From positions 52,879 to 116,878 of the forward strand of contig NZ_JAHOPF010000007.1 of the NCBI RefSeq assembly GCF_019038595.1: a stretch of 64,000 nucleotides of DNA, read 5' to 3'. A program made the position numbers and the translations under genes. The first letter of the stretch is position 1. Each line of letters begins with the position of its first letter. The stretch is from Kaistella soli. Lineage in GTDB: Bacteria > Bacteroidota > Bacteroidia > Flavobacteriales > Weeksellaceae. Of this stretch, positions 1-8,943 are shown in pieces. The notes beneath the pieces were generated by a model. That model was not told where the DNA came from. It saw only the letters and a list, made by a program, of their open reading frames with translations, and searched no databases.

Positions 1-453
1 TGCTATTTTGACGGTACCGACATCGGAATCCGTGTAAAGAGCAATCAGGGCATCGGCGGTAAGGTGAGCAATATTTATATTGAAAACATCACCATGAACA
101 ACATTGTGGATGAAGCTATTTATCTGACTTCATTTTACGAGAACAGACAGGTCGGCAAAACGCCGGTAGTTTACGACAACCCTCTGGAAGAAAAAATCCC
201 TGAATATTCAAATTTCTATTTTAAAAACATCACCGTTAACGGTGCAGAAACCGCTGTAAAACTGATTGGTCTTGAAAATTCCCCCATCCATGATCTCTTT
301 TTCGAAAATGTAAACATCAAGGCAAACAAAGGTTTCACAGCAGAAAACGCAAAGAACATTACCATGAAAAACACGCAGCTTCAGGTACCCGGAAACCAAT
401 TCACTTTAAAGAATACTTCGAATATTGTGAAGGAGGGGAAAATGGTGAAATAA
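1..453 (+). CDS. Glycoside hydrolase family 28 (polygalacturonase-like), C-terminal part
   Basis: The reading frame is open from base 1, so the gene starts outside the window and only the last 150 residues are visible. The fragment has the repeated short beta-strand pattern of a right-handed beta-helix, including FDGTDIGIRVKS, VSNIYIENITM, YFKNITVNG and LFFENVNIKA, which is typical of the C-terminal coils of GH28 enzymes that cleave pectin-type polygalacturonan. The catalytic aspartates lie upstream and cannot be checked. A hairpin terminator follows at 529-564. The last 220 bp recur in damaged form at 1699-1920. Exact substrate is unknown; other beta-helix glycosidases are possible. Confidence 0.8.
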   Translation, partial: CYFDGTDIGIRVKSNQGIGGKVSNIYIENITMNNIVDEAIYLTSFYENRQVGKTPVVYDNPLEEKIPEYSNFYFKNITVNGAETAVKLIGLENSPIHDLFFENVNIKANKGFTAENAKNITMKNTQLQVPGNQFTLKNTSNIVKEGKMVK

Positions 454-528
454 TCACGCTGTAACACTGCTCCCGCAACTGTTTATTATTTTAAACCCAT
501 GTGTTTTTAGGAAAACCAACTTAAGTTG

Positions 529-564
529 AGGCTTGGATTTATAAAATCCGGGCCTTTCTTTTTT
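529..564 (+). terminator. Rho-independent terminator after the GH28 gene
   Basis: A 12-bp stem (AGGCTTGGATTT with AAATCCGGGCCT, two G-T pairs) with a 3-base loop is followed by a T-rich run, 76 bp after the GH28 stop codon. Confidence 0.7.
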
Positions 565-769
565 AATCTTTTTCCTTTAACTTAAAAATTAAAGGCTGCC
601 TTTTAAGAAAGCCAGTCAAATGAATTAACGGGAACAAATTGACCAGCTGATTTTCGAACTGTTTTCATGCAGTAAGAAGGTGGGAAATTTCCTCATATTT
701 AAGCCAAATTCGCTTCAATAAATAATGAAGCTAAATAGGGCAACACATATCTTATCTCTGTAAAATGCT
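565..769. other. Intergenic stretch with no recognised gene
   Basis: Together with the terminator before it this makes a 316-bp gap between convergent genes. I see no coding potential, RNA gene or clear repeat in it. Confidence 0.5.
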
Positions 770-1630
770 TTATTTTCTCCAGGCCACTAGATATTTAAGC
801 GCTCCCTTTTCTTCATAGCCCTTGGCCAGAAAAGGACGGTATCCTTTGCTCTCCAAATTTTTCACAGAAGCCTCCAGTTCTTTCATACTAAGTCCGGTAC
901 TGATTTCCAAATCAGTCGGAGCTGCAAGTTTAAGCATGAGGGCAGCTACTTTGGTCTTATTTCCTTTATGGTAAACCGAAAGATTCAGGGGCAGATAGCT
1001 TTGCGCTCTGAATTTTTCAAATTCCTGTGAGACCTTATCTAGGGCGATATCATAATAAACACTCGTTTTTTCGGCTGGAGAATCATAGGTCTGCAAAACA
1101 AATGCGACCTGATTCTCTCCATTCGGCATATCATACACAGCCAGAGAATTTATCCAGTATGCCCCATATTCCGCTTGCGGAGCAGTCAAAGCACTGAATA
1201 GGGGCAAAATGTTTTCTTTCGCGCTAAGGGAGTAGGAAATTTCGTAGTCGGTACTCCACCCCTTAAACCAAAGAGCGCCAAACCGAAGTTCACCCTTAGG
1301 GTTAAAATAAGGAGTAACAGCATACGGCATGAGCTCGTGTTCCTGCATACCTTTATCGAAGGTATCAAAATCATCTGAGCTCAGCTCATGGCGGGCCTGC
1401 CAGGGCCGACCTTCGTTATTCTTATAGAAAATTACTGAAAAACGGTTCTCTTTTCCAACTGTTGTGACATTTATATCAACGGGAATATAGTTGGTGGCGT
1501 ACTGATCGAAGGCTTTCTGATAGTCAGACTCAGAGAGGTTGTACTTAAAAATCCAGTTCTGTGCCCGAAGAAATGTACAGCAGGACAAAAGAGTAAATAA
1601 AGAAAAGATAAACACCTTTAAAGTTTTCAT
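770..1630 (-). CDS. Secreted tandem-repeat protein, bacterial tandem repeat domain type
   Basis: The protein of 286 residues starts with a signal peptide (MKTLKVFIFSLFTLLSCCTFLRAQ), so it is probably exported. The rest is made of about four imperfect units of roughly 50-60 residues (near 25-75, 90-150, 185-235 and 245-285), each with a tyrosine or phenylalanine-rich helix (YQKAFDQYA, FDTFDKGM, SQEFEKFRA), then Y-x-P, then a short strand ending in a W or L before a turn. This pattern resembles the bacterial tandem repeat domain (BTRD1) found beside secreted hydrolases. No catalytic domain is visible. It sits between the intact and broken copies of the GH28 tail and is transcribed against them. 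Function is unknown. Confidence 0.6.
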   Translation of the reverse strand: MKTLKVFIFSLFTLLSCCTFLRAQNWIFKYNLSESDYQKAFDQYATNYIPVDINVTTVGKENRFSVIFYKNNEGRPWQARHELSSDDFDTFDKGMQEHELMPYAVTPYFNPKGELRFGALWFKGWSTDYEISYSLSAKENILPLFSALTAPQAEYGAYWINSLAVYDMPNGENQVAFVLQTYDSPAEKTSVYYDIALDKVSQEFEKFRAQSYLPLNLSVYHKGNKTKVAALMLKLAAPTDLEISTGLSMKELEASVKNLESKGYRPFLAKGYEEKGALKYLVAWRK

Positions 1631-1698
1631 AATTCGTTTTTATATAATGTGAAATTAAATATTTTTGAGAACATTATAAAAAAATAATTGAATTCAAT

Positions 1699-1920
1699 TA
1701 CCGTCAACAGCGCGGAAACCGCTGTAAAACTGATTGTATTGGAAAGCTCCCGATTCATGATCTGTTTTTCGAAAATGTAAACATCAAGGTGAAGAATAGT
1801 TTAACAGCAGAAAACGCAAAGAACATTATCTTAAAAAACACGCAGTTTCAGGTACCCGGAAACCAATTCACTTTAAAGAATATTACGAATATTGTAAAGG
1901 ATAGGAAAATGGTGAAATAT
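1699..1920 (+). pseudogene. Frameshifted remnant of a second GH28 C-terminus
   Basis: This stretch aligns base by base with 229-450 at the end of the GH28 gene. The copy has about 25-30 substitutions and one missing base near 1750 (39 bases against 40 between ATTG and TTTTTCG), which breaks the frame; the copy also lost the stop codon of the original. There is no start codon or upstream part, so it is a dead fragment. The likeness ends sharply at the original stop, as expected for duplication of the gene end or loss of a tandem paralogue. Confidence 0.85.
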
Positions 1921-2039
1921 ATATTTTCAGCATGCGAGGGCATACTTCAGCTAAGTCAATTCCGATAATTCCTACTGTTTTACTTGTGGGAGCTTATATA
2001 ACGGCATTCATTTCGGCTTAAGATCTTTAAGGATTTAAT

Positions 2040-2678
2040 CTATTGTATTATAATATTTGTTCCCCGCTTTGTATTAACTTTCGAGCCATAAAACTTTGGT
2101 TTTCTGTTTACGAGACAGTCAGCATAGGCTTTGATACTAGCAAACCATTCCCGCAAAAAATACCTTTTCTTACCTGTTGCTGAAGAGGAAAAACCTACAG
2201 CATTTATCCCCTTTTGTTGAGCCAAATAGACGGAGCGGCTCAAATGAAATTTTTGGGTGACGATCACCGCATTCTTTATATCAAATATATTTTTCCCTCT
2301 TGCCATTGTAGAATAGGTATCAAACCCAGCATAATCCCCAAAAATCACATCCTGCTCAATCCCTTTTTCAATCAGATAACCGTTCATTACACTGATTTCA
2401 TCGTAGGATTTTTTTCCGTTATCACCGGAGATCAGGATTTTCTGTACTTTCTTATCCTTGTATAATTTTACGGCATCATCGAGTCTCTGCTTTAAGAAGT
2501 TTCCGGGAGTTCCATTCTTTCTAATTCCGGCTCCCAGCACAATTGCAAATTCTTTTTTGGGCACATTATTCACATTGCTGTACAAAGAAGTTCTTACAGA
2601 ATGTCTTACAAAAAACGGCATAACCAAAATCATTAAAACGAGTACGACAACGACAACAACAATTTTAAGTAATTTCAT
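2040..2678 (-). CDS. SanA/YdcF family membrane protein (DUF218)
   Basis: The protein has 212 residues. An N-terminal membrane anchor (residues 5-24, very valine-rich) is followed by a DUF218 domain: FAIVLGAG near residue 45, KILISGDNG near 82, TYSTMARG near 122, and VIVTQKFHLSRS near 138. This is the layout of SanA (vancomycin high-temperature exclusion protein) and related YdcF proteins, which affect the cell envelope by an unknown reaction. Length fits the family. It is not in an operon; the neighbour downstream is the GH28 remnant on the other strand. Confidence 0.8.
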   Translation of the reverse strand: MKLLKIVVVVVVLVLMILVMPFFVRHSVRTSLYSNVNNVPKKEFAIVLGAGIRKNGTPGNFLKQRLDDAVKLYKDKKVQKILISGDNGKKSYDEISVMNGYLIEKGIEQDVIFGDYAGFDTYSTMARGKNIFDIKNAVIVTQKFHLSRSVYLAQQKGINAVGFSSSATGKKRYFLREWFASIKAYADCLVNRKPKFYGSKVNTKRGTNIIIQ

Positions 2679-2818
2679 AGGGTTTTATCAAAATTTATGA
2701 TTGATTTAATTCCCGGATTTTTCTAAGGCTGTATAAGTATCGACAGAAAGAAGACATAAATTAGCAAGGTGACTCTTCCGAAATTATAATATCAATTCTC
2801 AGAAAATACTACAGGAAA

Positions 2819-3436
2819 TTAATATCTTACAGTAGAAATATAGTAAACAACGGAATAGTCACCCATCAAATTTTCAGATCCAGCGTAGTTGTATCCGCAA
2901 GCGTTAGCAGCTACACTGTATCTACCGCTTCCCAACGAGATTTTCCTTTTTGAATTTGGAGCTATTATAATTCTTTTTGCATCATTTCCGCTGTATAGCA
3001 GCGTCAAGTCGCAAGAGGTATTATTTTCAACATCAATGGTAGAAATTGCAGAACTGGAAGAACCTACCCTTTCTGCTTCAGGCATTTGGCCGGTATTTGA
3101 ATCTGCAGCTATTTCTCTTACTTCTGCACGAATAATATTATCCTCAATTTGCTGCTTTTTATTGTAATCGGGATTATCAATCAGGAACTGCTTCCATGCA
3201 GCAGAGGAATTGACTCGACTTGCTTCATCAAATGTCATTATTGCAGAAGTTTCAACCACACTTGAGGAATCAGTTAATGTGTCCATATTAACTGCGGCAT
3301 CGATAGCCACAGCGCTACTGTCAACAGTTAAAACTGTAGAATCAGTCGACGAAACAAGGGAGCTCTGGTCAATTTCTTTTTTAAAACAGGAGTTCATCGC
3401 AAACAAGGCGATTAAAAACAGTATTGTATTTTTCAT
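2819..3436 (-). CDS. Lipoprotein closing the DUF4407/transglutaminase operon
   Basis: The protein of 205 residues has a lipoprotein signal (FLIALFAMNSC, lipid-attachment cysteine 17). Residues 18-75 are rich in Ser, Asp, Val and Thr and look like a flexible tether. The C-terminal 80 residues form a compact, probably beta-rich domain (NNTSCDLTLLYSG, IIIAPNSKRKISLGSGRYSVAANACGYNYAG) with two cysteines that could pair. I do not recognise a named function; small Chryseobacterium lipoproteins with a similar tail exist. The gene is the sixth and last of the operon, 2 bp after the membrane protein, so it is probably co-translated with it and acts in the outer periplasm. Confidence 0.7.
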   Translation of the reverse strand: MKNTILFLIALFAMNSCFKKEIDQSSLVSSTDSTVLTVDSSAVAIDAAVNMDTLTDSSSVVETSAIMTFDEASRVNSSAAWKQFLIDNPDYNKKQQIEDNIIRAEVREIAADSNTGQMPEAERVGSSSSAISTIDVENNTSCDLTLLYSGNDAKRIIIAPNSKRKISLGSGRYSVAANACGYNYAGSENLMGDYSVVYYISTVRY

Positions 3437-3438
3437 AT

Positions 3439-3948
3439 CTAATTAATTTTTGGGGTATCTAAAATCAAATAAAAATTATCTAAAATAAAACTAAGTACCG
3501 GATAGAAGGCTACGGAAATACATAGCAGAATGACCCCTTCAAAAATCTTAAAGTTTAAATCATCTACTGCAAAAAATTTCTTTGCTATAATTTTTGAGAA
3601 TAAAGAAATAATTAATACCCACACAAACGCTAATGCCATGTATATAGTTGTGATTTTAAGCATTTCAATGCTGAATCCAAAATTATAATTGCCGGCTGTA
3701 AAAAGTTTTATAAAGTCAAAATCAAGAAAATACTGATCGATGACGTCATACAGGTAAATAACTTTTTGAAACACAAGGTTAAGAATTATACTCACTGAAA
3801 TAAAAATCGCAGAGAGCTTAATAAATTCTTTCGTAACCAAATCGTTATGGTCTGATCGTTCTTTTAAAACTCTTTTAGCAAGTATAATGCAGACCGCAAA
3901 GCAGGGTATGGAGAAGAGCAGAATTGAAAAAATTTTTAAAGTATTCAT
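3439..3948 (-). CDS. Small four-helix membrane protein of the DUF4407/transglutaminase operon
   Basis: The protein of 169 residues has four hydrophobic segments, near residues 5-24, 45-65, 95-120 and 133-160. No enzymatic motif is visible and I do not recognise the family. It lies 6 bp downstream of the transglutaminase-like gene and 2 bp upstream of the lipoprotein gene, so it is certainly in the same transcript. It could be a channel-like or scaffold subunit of a membrane complex; that is only inferred from position. Confidence 0.65.
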   Translation of the reverse strand: MNTLKIFSILLFSIPCFAVCIILAKRVLKERSDHNDLVTKEFIKLSAIFISVSIILNLVFQKVIYLYDVIDQYFLDFDFIKLFTAGNYNFGFSIEMLKITTIYMALAFVWVLIISLFSKIIAKKFFAVDDLNFKIFEGVILLCISVAFYPVLSFILDNFYLILDTPKIN

Positions 3949-3954
3949 ATTTTA

Positions 3955-5640
3955 TTATTTTAAAGAGATATCCCAATAGTTCAGGTTCATCACCTCAGGA
4001 GGTAAAATCCCTGGCTTGAATCCACGATCAGTAGTTTCCCAAAGCGTATATTTACCATCACCTGATTCATAGGTCAAACCGTTGTATGGCAATGAAATCC
4101 CTAAGATTGAGTGCCGGTAAACCTCGCTGCTCAAAACCGCTACATTGTATCGATAATGCTTAAATACGGTATAGAGTAAAACAGTTCTGGAATCACAGTC
4201 ACCTTGACTGTTACTAAGAAATTCAAGTGGTGTTGTTATCCCAAATTTCTGATTCGGCAAACATCTTCCTGCATTTTCTTTAAGCAGGTTCCTTATGCTT
4301 CTGTCTGTGTATTCATTAGGGTTACAACTGCCCTCGACAATTGCGTGATAAGGAATATACTGAACAAATGAAACAATCATTTCGGCAAATTGCTTATTAT
4401 TCAGGTTACGATCAGACCGAATTTTATCAAACATGCTATAAAGTCCTCCCAATTTATCTGAATCGAAAGCTGAAATATTATAAATTATATTATTATACCC
4501 TATGTTGGCATTCAAACTGTTTTTAAGATTTCGTGATGCATCCAAATCAGACTTCATGAGACTAAATGTTCCTGAGTACGCCTCACCATTGTACCCACTC
4601 CATTTCAATTGCCTTTGTATTTGAATGTCGTTGACTTTTCCATTTTTAATTAAAGTGATAACTTTAATTAACTGAGGTTTTTCAACAATTTTCTGCACGG
4701 GATGAGGCACATATGCAACAGCTTTGTTGTGCCAGTTGGTATTCGCAATTGAATAAACCAAACCAATTAAAAACAGGAAAGCAAAAAAGTATGTGAAGTA
4801 TCGCAGCCAATGAAAAAAACATGTATAAACCACATAAAACAACCAGATCAATCCTATGACGAACAAAGGGGTAAAACCTATAAGTCCAGAAATGATTGTA
4901 ACCAGAAGCGATAAGATTAAGTTTCTAAAACATGGAGAAAATCTTTCGTAAAAAGGTCGTGGTGGATCAGAAATAACAATTGTACCTCCGGGGCCCTTTT
5001 GAATTTCTTTATCCATCCAATCACCCCAATAGGTCTTTTTGTTTCCTTTACAAAAATACTCCTCCCGGTAAGCGCCAGTTTTTGTTTCTGTATTACCTGT
5101 CTTTATACCTGTTTTGATGCAATCCAGACATTCAATAAGATTTATTTTTCGGTATCTCTTTCTGTATCTTTTTTCTTCTGTAAAGTCTGTTAGGTAACCA
5201 TAAAAATCTGCTTCAATAGTCCCAAACGCTTCGTCACCTTCATTTTGCTGAAGTTTTGAAACAAATCCGAAATTGTGAAACAGCGGATTTTCAAATTTTA
5301 AATCATAATATTGTTTTCTGCCTTCAACAGTTTCAAAAAAGTAAACTTTTTCTGGCATTTGGTGTGCCGCTACCTTAATTGCGTCTTCCTCCTCTGCAAT
5401 TTTTTCTTGAATTCTGCTTTTGTGACTAATTTCAACTTCTGCCTCATAGATTTTAAAATGGTAATATTCGGATCTTTCATCTGGTGTTTTTTGAAGGTCA
5501 GAATAAAACTTCCCTGTAAATCTTCCAGAAACATAGGTATAACGAGGAATATGCCTAATAAAACGTTCTTTTTTAAACATTCTGCCATCAGACTCGTAGT
5601 ATAACTTTTCGTGATCAGCTTCATTCATCTCTCCAAACAT
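3955..5640 (-). CDS. Membrane-anchored transglutaminase-like cysteine peptidase
   Basis: The protein has 561 residues. Residues 1-220 are charged and probably cytoplasmic, with a CLDC pair near 170. Two to three membrane helices follow (about 230-300). The C-terminal half carries a transglutaminase-like catalytic layout: GDCDSRT with Cys482, YRHSILG with His510, and WETTD with Glu535 or Asp538 as the third residue. Such domains cleave or cross-link proteins. The gene overlaps the end of the upstream gene by 20 bp from this start, or by 8 bp if the ATG at 5628 is used. The order in the operon suggests it works with the DUF4407 proteins. Its substrate is unknown. Confidence 0.75.
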   Translation of the reverse strand: MFGEMNEADHEKLYYESDGRMFKKERFIRHIPRYTYVSGRFTGKFYSDLQKTPDERSEYYHFKIYEAEVEISHKSRIQEKIAEEEDAIKVAAHQMPEKVYFFETVEGRKQYYDLKFENPLFHNFGFVSKLQQNEGDEAFGTIEADFYGYLTDFTEEKRYRKRYRKINLIECLDCIKTGIKTGNTETKTGAYREEYFCKGNKKTYWGDWMDKEIQKGPGGTIVISDPPRPFYERFSPCFRNLILSLLVTIISGLIGFTPLFVIGLIWLFYVVYTCFFHWLRYFTYFFAFLFLIGLVYSIANTNWHNKAVAYVPHPVQKIVEKPQLIKVITLIKNGKVNDIQIQRQLKWSGYNGEAYSGTFSLMKSDLDASRNLKNSLNANIGYNNIIYNISAFDSDKLGGLYSMFDKIRSDRNLNNKQFAEMIVSFVQYIPYHAIVEGSCNPNEYTDRSIRNLLKENAGRCLPNQKFGITTPLEFLSNSQGDCDSRTVLLYTVFKHYRYNVAVLSSEVYRHSILGISLPYNGLTYESGDGKYTLWETTDRGFKPGILPPEVMNLNYWDISLK

Positions 5641-7120
5641 CGTTTATCAATTTTTGACCAGAAAACTCGACTATCGTATTTTTAACGGGCTTAAGATTAA
5701 ACGGAGGATCAAGATATTTTTCATAAAAAACAATCCTGTTTATCTTTTTTAATTCACTTAATTCCCCTGAAGAAAAACCATATTTTCGGTATATTTCATT
5801 TTCCGAAATATCAACATATGGGAAAAATTTCGCGATTAGTTCTTTTTCAATTTTTTGAGCCACTTCAGGTTTATACGCTCTGAGTTTCACCATAGACAAC
5901 TCTAAATTCTCCTTAATACGTACGAAAGACCTGTGCTGTCGCTGAGCGAATTTCCTTTCAAAATTGGTTTTAAAAGTCTGGTAGTTAAGATTAACAAAAT
6001 TCAGTTCTTTTTCCTTTTTAAAGTAGTAGAAGCTTTGGGCATTCGTTTTCGGTTTAATTTTTCTGATTTGAAACTTCACATAAATCGGGAACAGAAAAAG
6101 AATTAATGAAAAGACATTTAAAAAAAAGGCACCAGGAACTAAGGTGTTGATGACGATGATCCTTCTTAAATAAAAGGAATTATTATCTATTAAATTATAG
6201 ACATATTTATTATTTGTAACTTTATCTTCAATTATTTTGTTAAAATTTTTCTTGAAAACATTGAATTCATATTTAGAATAGGTTTCAATTTCAGCAGATT
6301 TGGAAAGAAACTCTTCATCACTGGCAATTTCATTTTGAATTTCTGAATTTAGCTCCACAATAAAATCATCTTTTTTACTGCGCTTCACTTTTTTATCTAT
6401 GATTATACCTTTTAGATTTTTAGATTTCTCCAAAAAAGACTTGTCGTATTGTACTTTTTCAATTATTGGGTTAATGTTTTTCGAAATTTCTGTATAATCC
6501 TCTTTCGGCAACGCATTTATATGCACTGTTCTTAGATAATCTTCCAGTAAGTTTATTTCCTGCTCAATCTTGGACTGATCTGTCTCCAAAATAATTTCAG
6601 ACTTATAGTGGGATTTATAAAGGTCTAAATCGTTTTGTATAAGTGACGTAAAAAGCATTACGTTAAAAGGCTGTACCGTAATGATGGCAAAAAGTCCAAT
6701 GAAAATAATACGCAGCGACATTGATAAAGTGAGCCAATCACTAAAATTTTTCAGATTTTCAGATTCAAAAAGAAATTTCTTCTTACTTTTTTCAACACCT
6801 TTATTTTTTTTGTTGAACATCTTTTTATCCACGAGTAAGGGCGGAGAAATGGTGTACAATAGAAGCAAATATATGGTAGTCACAGCAAAGCCCCAGAAGA
6901 TTCCAATAGGCACACTTCCAATTTTTCCAATGCCACTTAAAATGTTGAAGGAAAATATAACCGCGCTTACAAAACAGAGGATGCATATAAACATTACTGC
7001 AAAACCAATAAAATTAAAGTTACGGTTTATCTTGGGATGATCCAGCTGTTTAATCATCTCTCCGTCTTCACCTGAAAACAGGTGAAGGATCGGGTTTGCT
7101 TTGGATATTTTAACCGCCAT
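5621..7120 (-). CDS. Divergent DUF4407-like membrane coiled-coil protein
   Basis: The protein has 499 residues. Its layout copies that of the DUF4407 protein encoded just upstream: an N-terminal amphipathic start (PILHLFSGEDGE), two membrane helices (about 35-60 and 70-93), a third at about 135-155 (IIFIGLFAIITVQPFNVMLF), a long charged and helical section (about 165-310), and a fourth helix (about 320-345) before a cytoplasmic tail of 150 residues. Sequence identity is low, so paralogy is inferred from topology and short motifs. Coding is lysine- and AT-rich. It starts 6 bp after the previous gene. No catalytic motif is seen. Confidence 0.65.
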   Translation of the reverse strand: MAVKISKANPILHLFSGEDGEMIKQLDHPKINRNFNFIGFAVMFICILCFVSAVIFSFNILSGIGKIGSVPIGIFWGFAVTTIYLLLLYTISPPLLVDKKMFNKKNKGVEKSKKKFLFESENLKNFSDWLTLSMSLRIIFIGLFAIITVQPFNVMLFTSLIQNDLDLYKSHYKSEIILETDQSKIEQEINLLEDYLRTVHINALPKEDYTEISKNINPIIEKVQYDKSFLEKSKNLKGIIIDKKVKRSKKDDFIVELNSEIQNEIASDEEFLSKSAEIETYSKYEFNVFKKNFNKIIEDKVTNNKYVYNLIDNNSFYLRRIIVINTLVPGAFFLNVFSLILFLFPIYVKFQIRKIKPKTNAQSFYYFKKEKELNFVNLNYQTFKTNFERKFAQRQHRSFVRIKENLELSMVKLRAYKPEVAQKIEKELIAKFFPYVDISENEIYRKYGFSSGELSELKKINRIVFYEKYLDPPFNLKPVKNTIVEFSGQKLINDVWRDE

Positions 7121-7126
7121 AAAAAT

Positions 7127-8413
7127 TTAGGCGTTTTTTCTTATATATTCATCTAGATTCTCGTCGATGTTCCTTCTCTCCCTTTCTTTATATTTTTCAA
7201 GCGCATAATCTGTTAATTCTTTCTGGATTTTAGAAAGTTGAGACTTCTCATACATAAGGTTTTCGGCGTCATGGTTAATCACTAGGTGTCGCTCTAAGCC
7301 ATCTTTATCGGTATAATAATCGTATTGAACTTCAATACCGTTTTCAGCTCTTATTTCATCCTCCAGATTTTCTTTCATGTAATCATATGGGGATTTTATG
7401 AGCATCATCTTAAAAAATACGGGCGTCAACTCGATTGACAGGAACAAAAGCGTTATAAATATTGTAATCCACGGAAATCCTTTTGTTCCATCTTCTCTGG
7501 TGGATGCTATTTCGTCCGCCAACTGAATTCTTCGCAACAAACCATCTTCAGATGCTGCTTTCTTTTCTGCCTGCTCTCTTTCGTTATCTCTTACGTCAAC
7601 TGCTTTCTTCAGCTCCACCTGCAAATCTTTAAAATCCTGGGATTCTTTTAGCTGATTTAATCTAACTATAATTCCATCTCTTTGTTTTTCCAGCGCTTGG
7701 GCTATAGGACCTACTCCTGGTCCGGAGCTACCTCCTCTTTTACCTGTTGTTTCCTCAGCAATTTGCTGGTCCAAATCTTTTATTTGGGATTCATAATTTG
7801 TTATTTTAGAATCTAAGTCCTTCATTTTCCCTTTAGCCTCACTTACTTTTCTAAAGTAGGCAGCATCTGCATCTTTAACAGCTTCATCCTTTTTCTGCGC
7901 CTGATATTTTGCTAAAGCGGCGTCAATTTCAGATTTAAACATCTTTATTTCTACAGGTTTAGAAATCGTCAAAGCAATTATAGAACCCATAACAAGCCTT
8001 GGTAGTGCTCCCTTAAATTCCTGCCATGTAATTTTTTCAGTGCCGTCACCTTTACCTGTTGCGGCAACAATAAATTTGTCAATATTAAAAATAATCAGGC
8101 CCCAAACAATTCCAAAAACTATTGAATACAAAACAGTAGGTAAATGGATTGGCGCTTCTGTTACGCCGTTAACCATCACTTGCTTATCAAGAACATTCGC
8201 AGTTTTTGGGGCAAAAATCGTATAAAAAGCATAGCCTCCAGCCAAAGATGCAAGCACTCGAGTCGTTAAGACAATGCCTCCTAAGCACATATATTTTACC
8301 TGGTCTGAATAGGTAGCTCTTTCTAATAAAAATTTATCTCCCCCTGCACAACTCCATAAAAATTGCATAAATTTTCCAGCCCTTGGCATTCTGTACGATT
8401 CATTGTTTTTCAT
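7127..8413 (-). CDS. DUF4407 domain membrane protein
   Basis: The protein has 428 residues and matches DUF4407: FLWSCAGGDKFLLERA near residue 18, two membrane helices (about 45-65 and 90-115) with IIFNIDKFIVA between, MGSIIALTISKPVEIKMF (about 140-160), a long coiled coil (about 165-290, rich in E, K, Q and with a Gly/Ser break near 225), and a last helix near 312-332 followed by a charged tail. The family is widespread in Bacteroidota with no known function; the coiled coil is probably periplasmic. The start overlaps the upstream stop by 4 bp (ATGA), indicating coupled translation. Confidence 0.85.
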   Translation of the reverse strand: MKNNESYRMPRAGKFMQFLWSCAGGDKFLLERATYSDQVKYMCLGGIVLTTRVLASLAGGYAFYTIFAPKTANVLDKQVMVNGVTEAPIHLPTVLYSIVFGIVWGLIIFNIDKFIVAATGKGDGTEKITWQEFKGALPRLVMGSIIALTISKPVEIKMFKSEIDAALAKYQAQKKDEAVKDADAAYFRKVSEAKGKMKDLDSKITNYESQIKDLDQQIAEETTGKRGGSSGPGVGPIAQALEKQRDGIIVRLNQLKESQDFKDLQVELKKAVDVRDNEREQAEKKAASEDGLLRRIQLADEIASTREDGTKGFPWITIFITLLFLSIELTPVFFKMMLIKSPYDYMKENLEDEIRAENGIEVQYDYYTDKDGLERHLVINHDAENLMYEKSQLSKIQKELTDYALEKYKERERRNIDENLDEYIRKNA

Positions 8414-8943
8414 AAATAATCTGTTTTACTGAAGTGTTTGAAGTTAATATCTTTAATTTTAGTTGCTAAAGTGACTGAAGATGTAGATTTACTGAAAAAG
8501 AATTTATTATTTATTAAGCAGGTAATTCTACCCGGCATTTCTTTTTTCCGATACAAAATGTTAAAACTTTTGAAGTAATTGATTTTATATTTTGCGGAGT
8601 TTAAGATTAACCCATCGTTCTCTTTTTCAATAACATATTTTCTGATACCTTTAGCTAATTTCACGGTAATGATATAAGGAAACTGAAGCTTATTTGAATT
8701 TAGTGTTATACTGCCATTCGAAAATTTTTTGCCCACTTCAGGGAAGTTAATCCATAAAAGTTGCGAGAAGTGAAAGTCGATTTTTAATAAGGAGTTTGAA
8801 AAGGTGAAATCTTTGTCGATGATAAAAAAATCATTGGCGTTTGAGTAATTAGAATTAGAAAAAGCAAATACAAGTCTTCTGTAGAGTAGTAGAAAGAAAG
8901 TTGATATGTATTTTTGCAATAAAAAAATGTAGTTATTCTTCAA
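8410..8943 (-). CDS. Unrecognised first gene of the DUF4407/transglutaminase operon
   Basis: The protein has 177 residues, is very AT-rich in coding and rich in Asn, Lys, Phe and Ser. The first 30 residues include a hydrophobic stretch (YISTFFLLLYRRLVFAF) that may be a membrane anchor; the rest looks beta-rich without known motifs. I do not recognise the family. Its stop overlaps the start of the DUF4407 gene (ATGA), which supports it as a real gene and the first of the operon. No TAnnTTTG box is clear in the 200 bp upstream. Confidence 0.55.
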   Translation of the reverse strand: MKNNYIFLLQKYISTFFLLLYRRLVFAFSNSNYSNANDFFIIDKDFTFSNSLLKIDFHFSQLLWINFPEVGKKFSNGSITLNSNKLQFPYIITVKLAKGIRKYVIEKENDGLILNSAKYKINYFKSFNILYRKKEMPGRITCLINNKFFFSKSTSSVTLATKIKDINFKHFSKTDYL

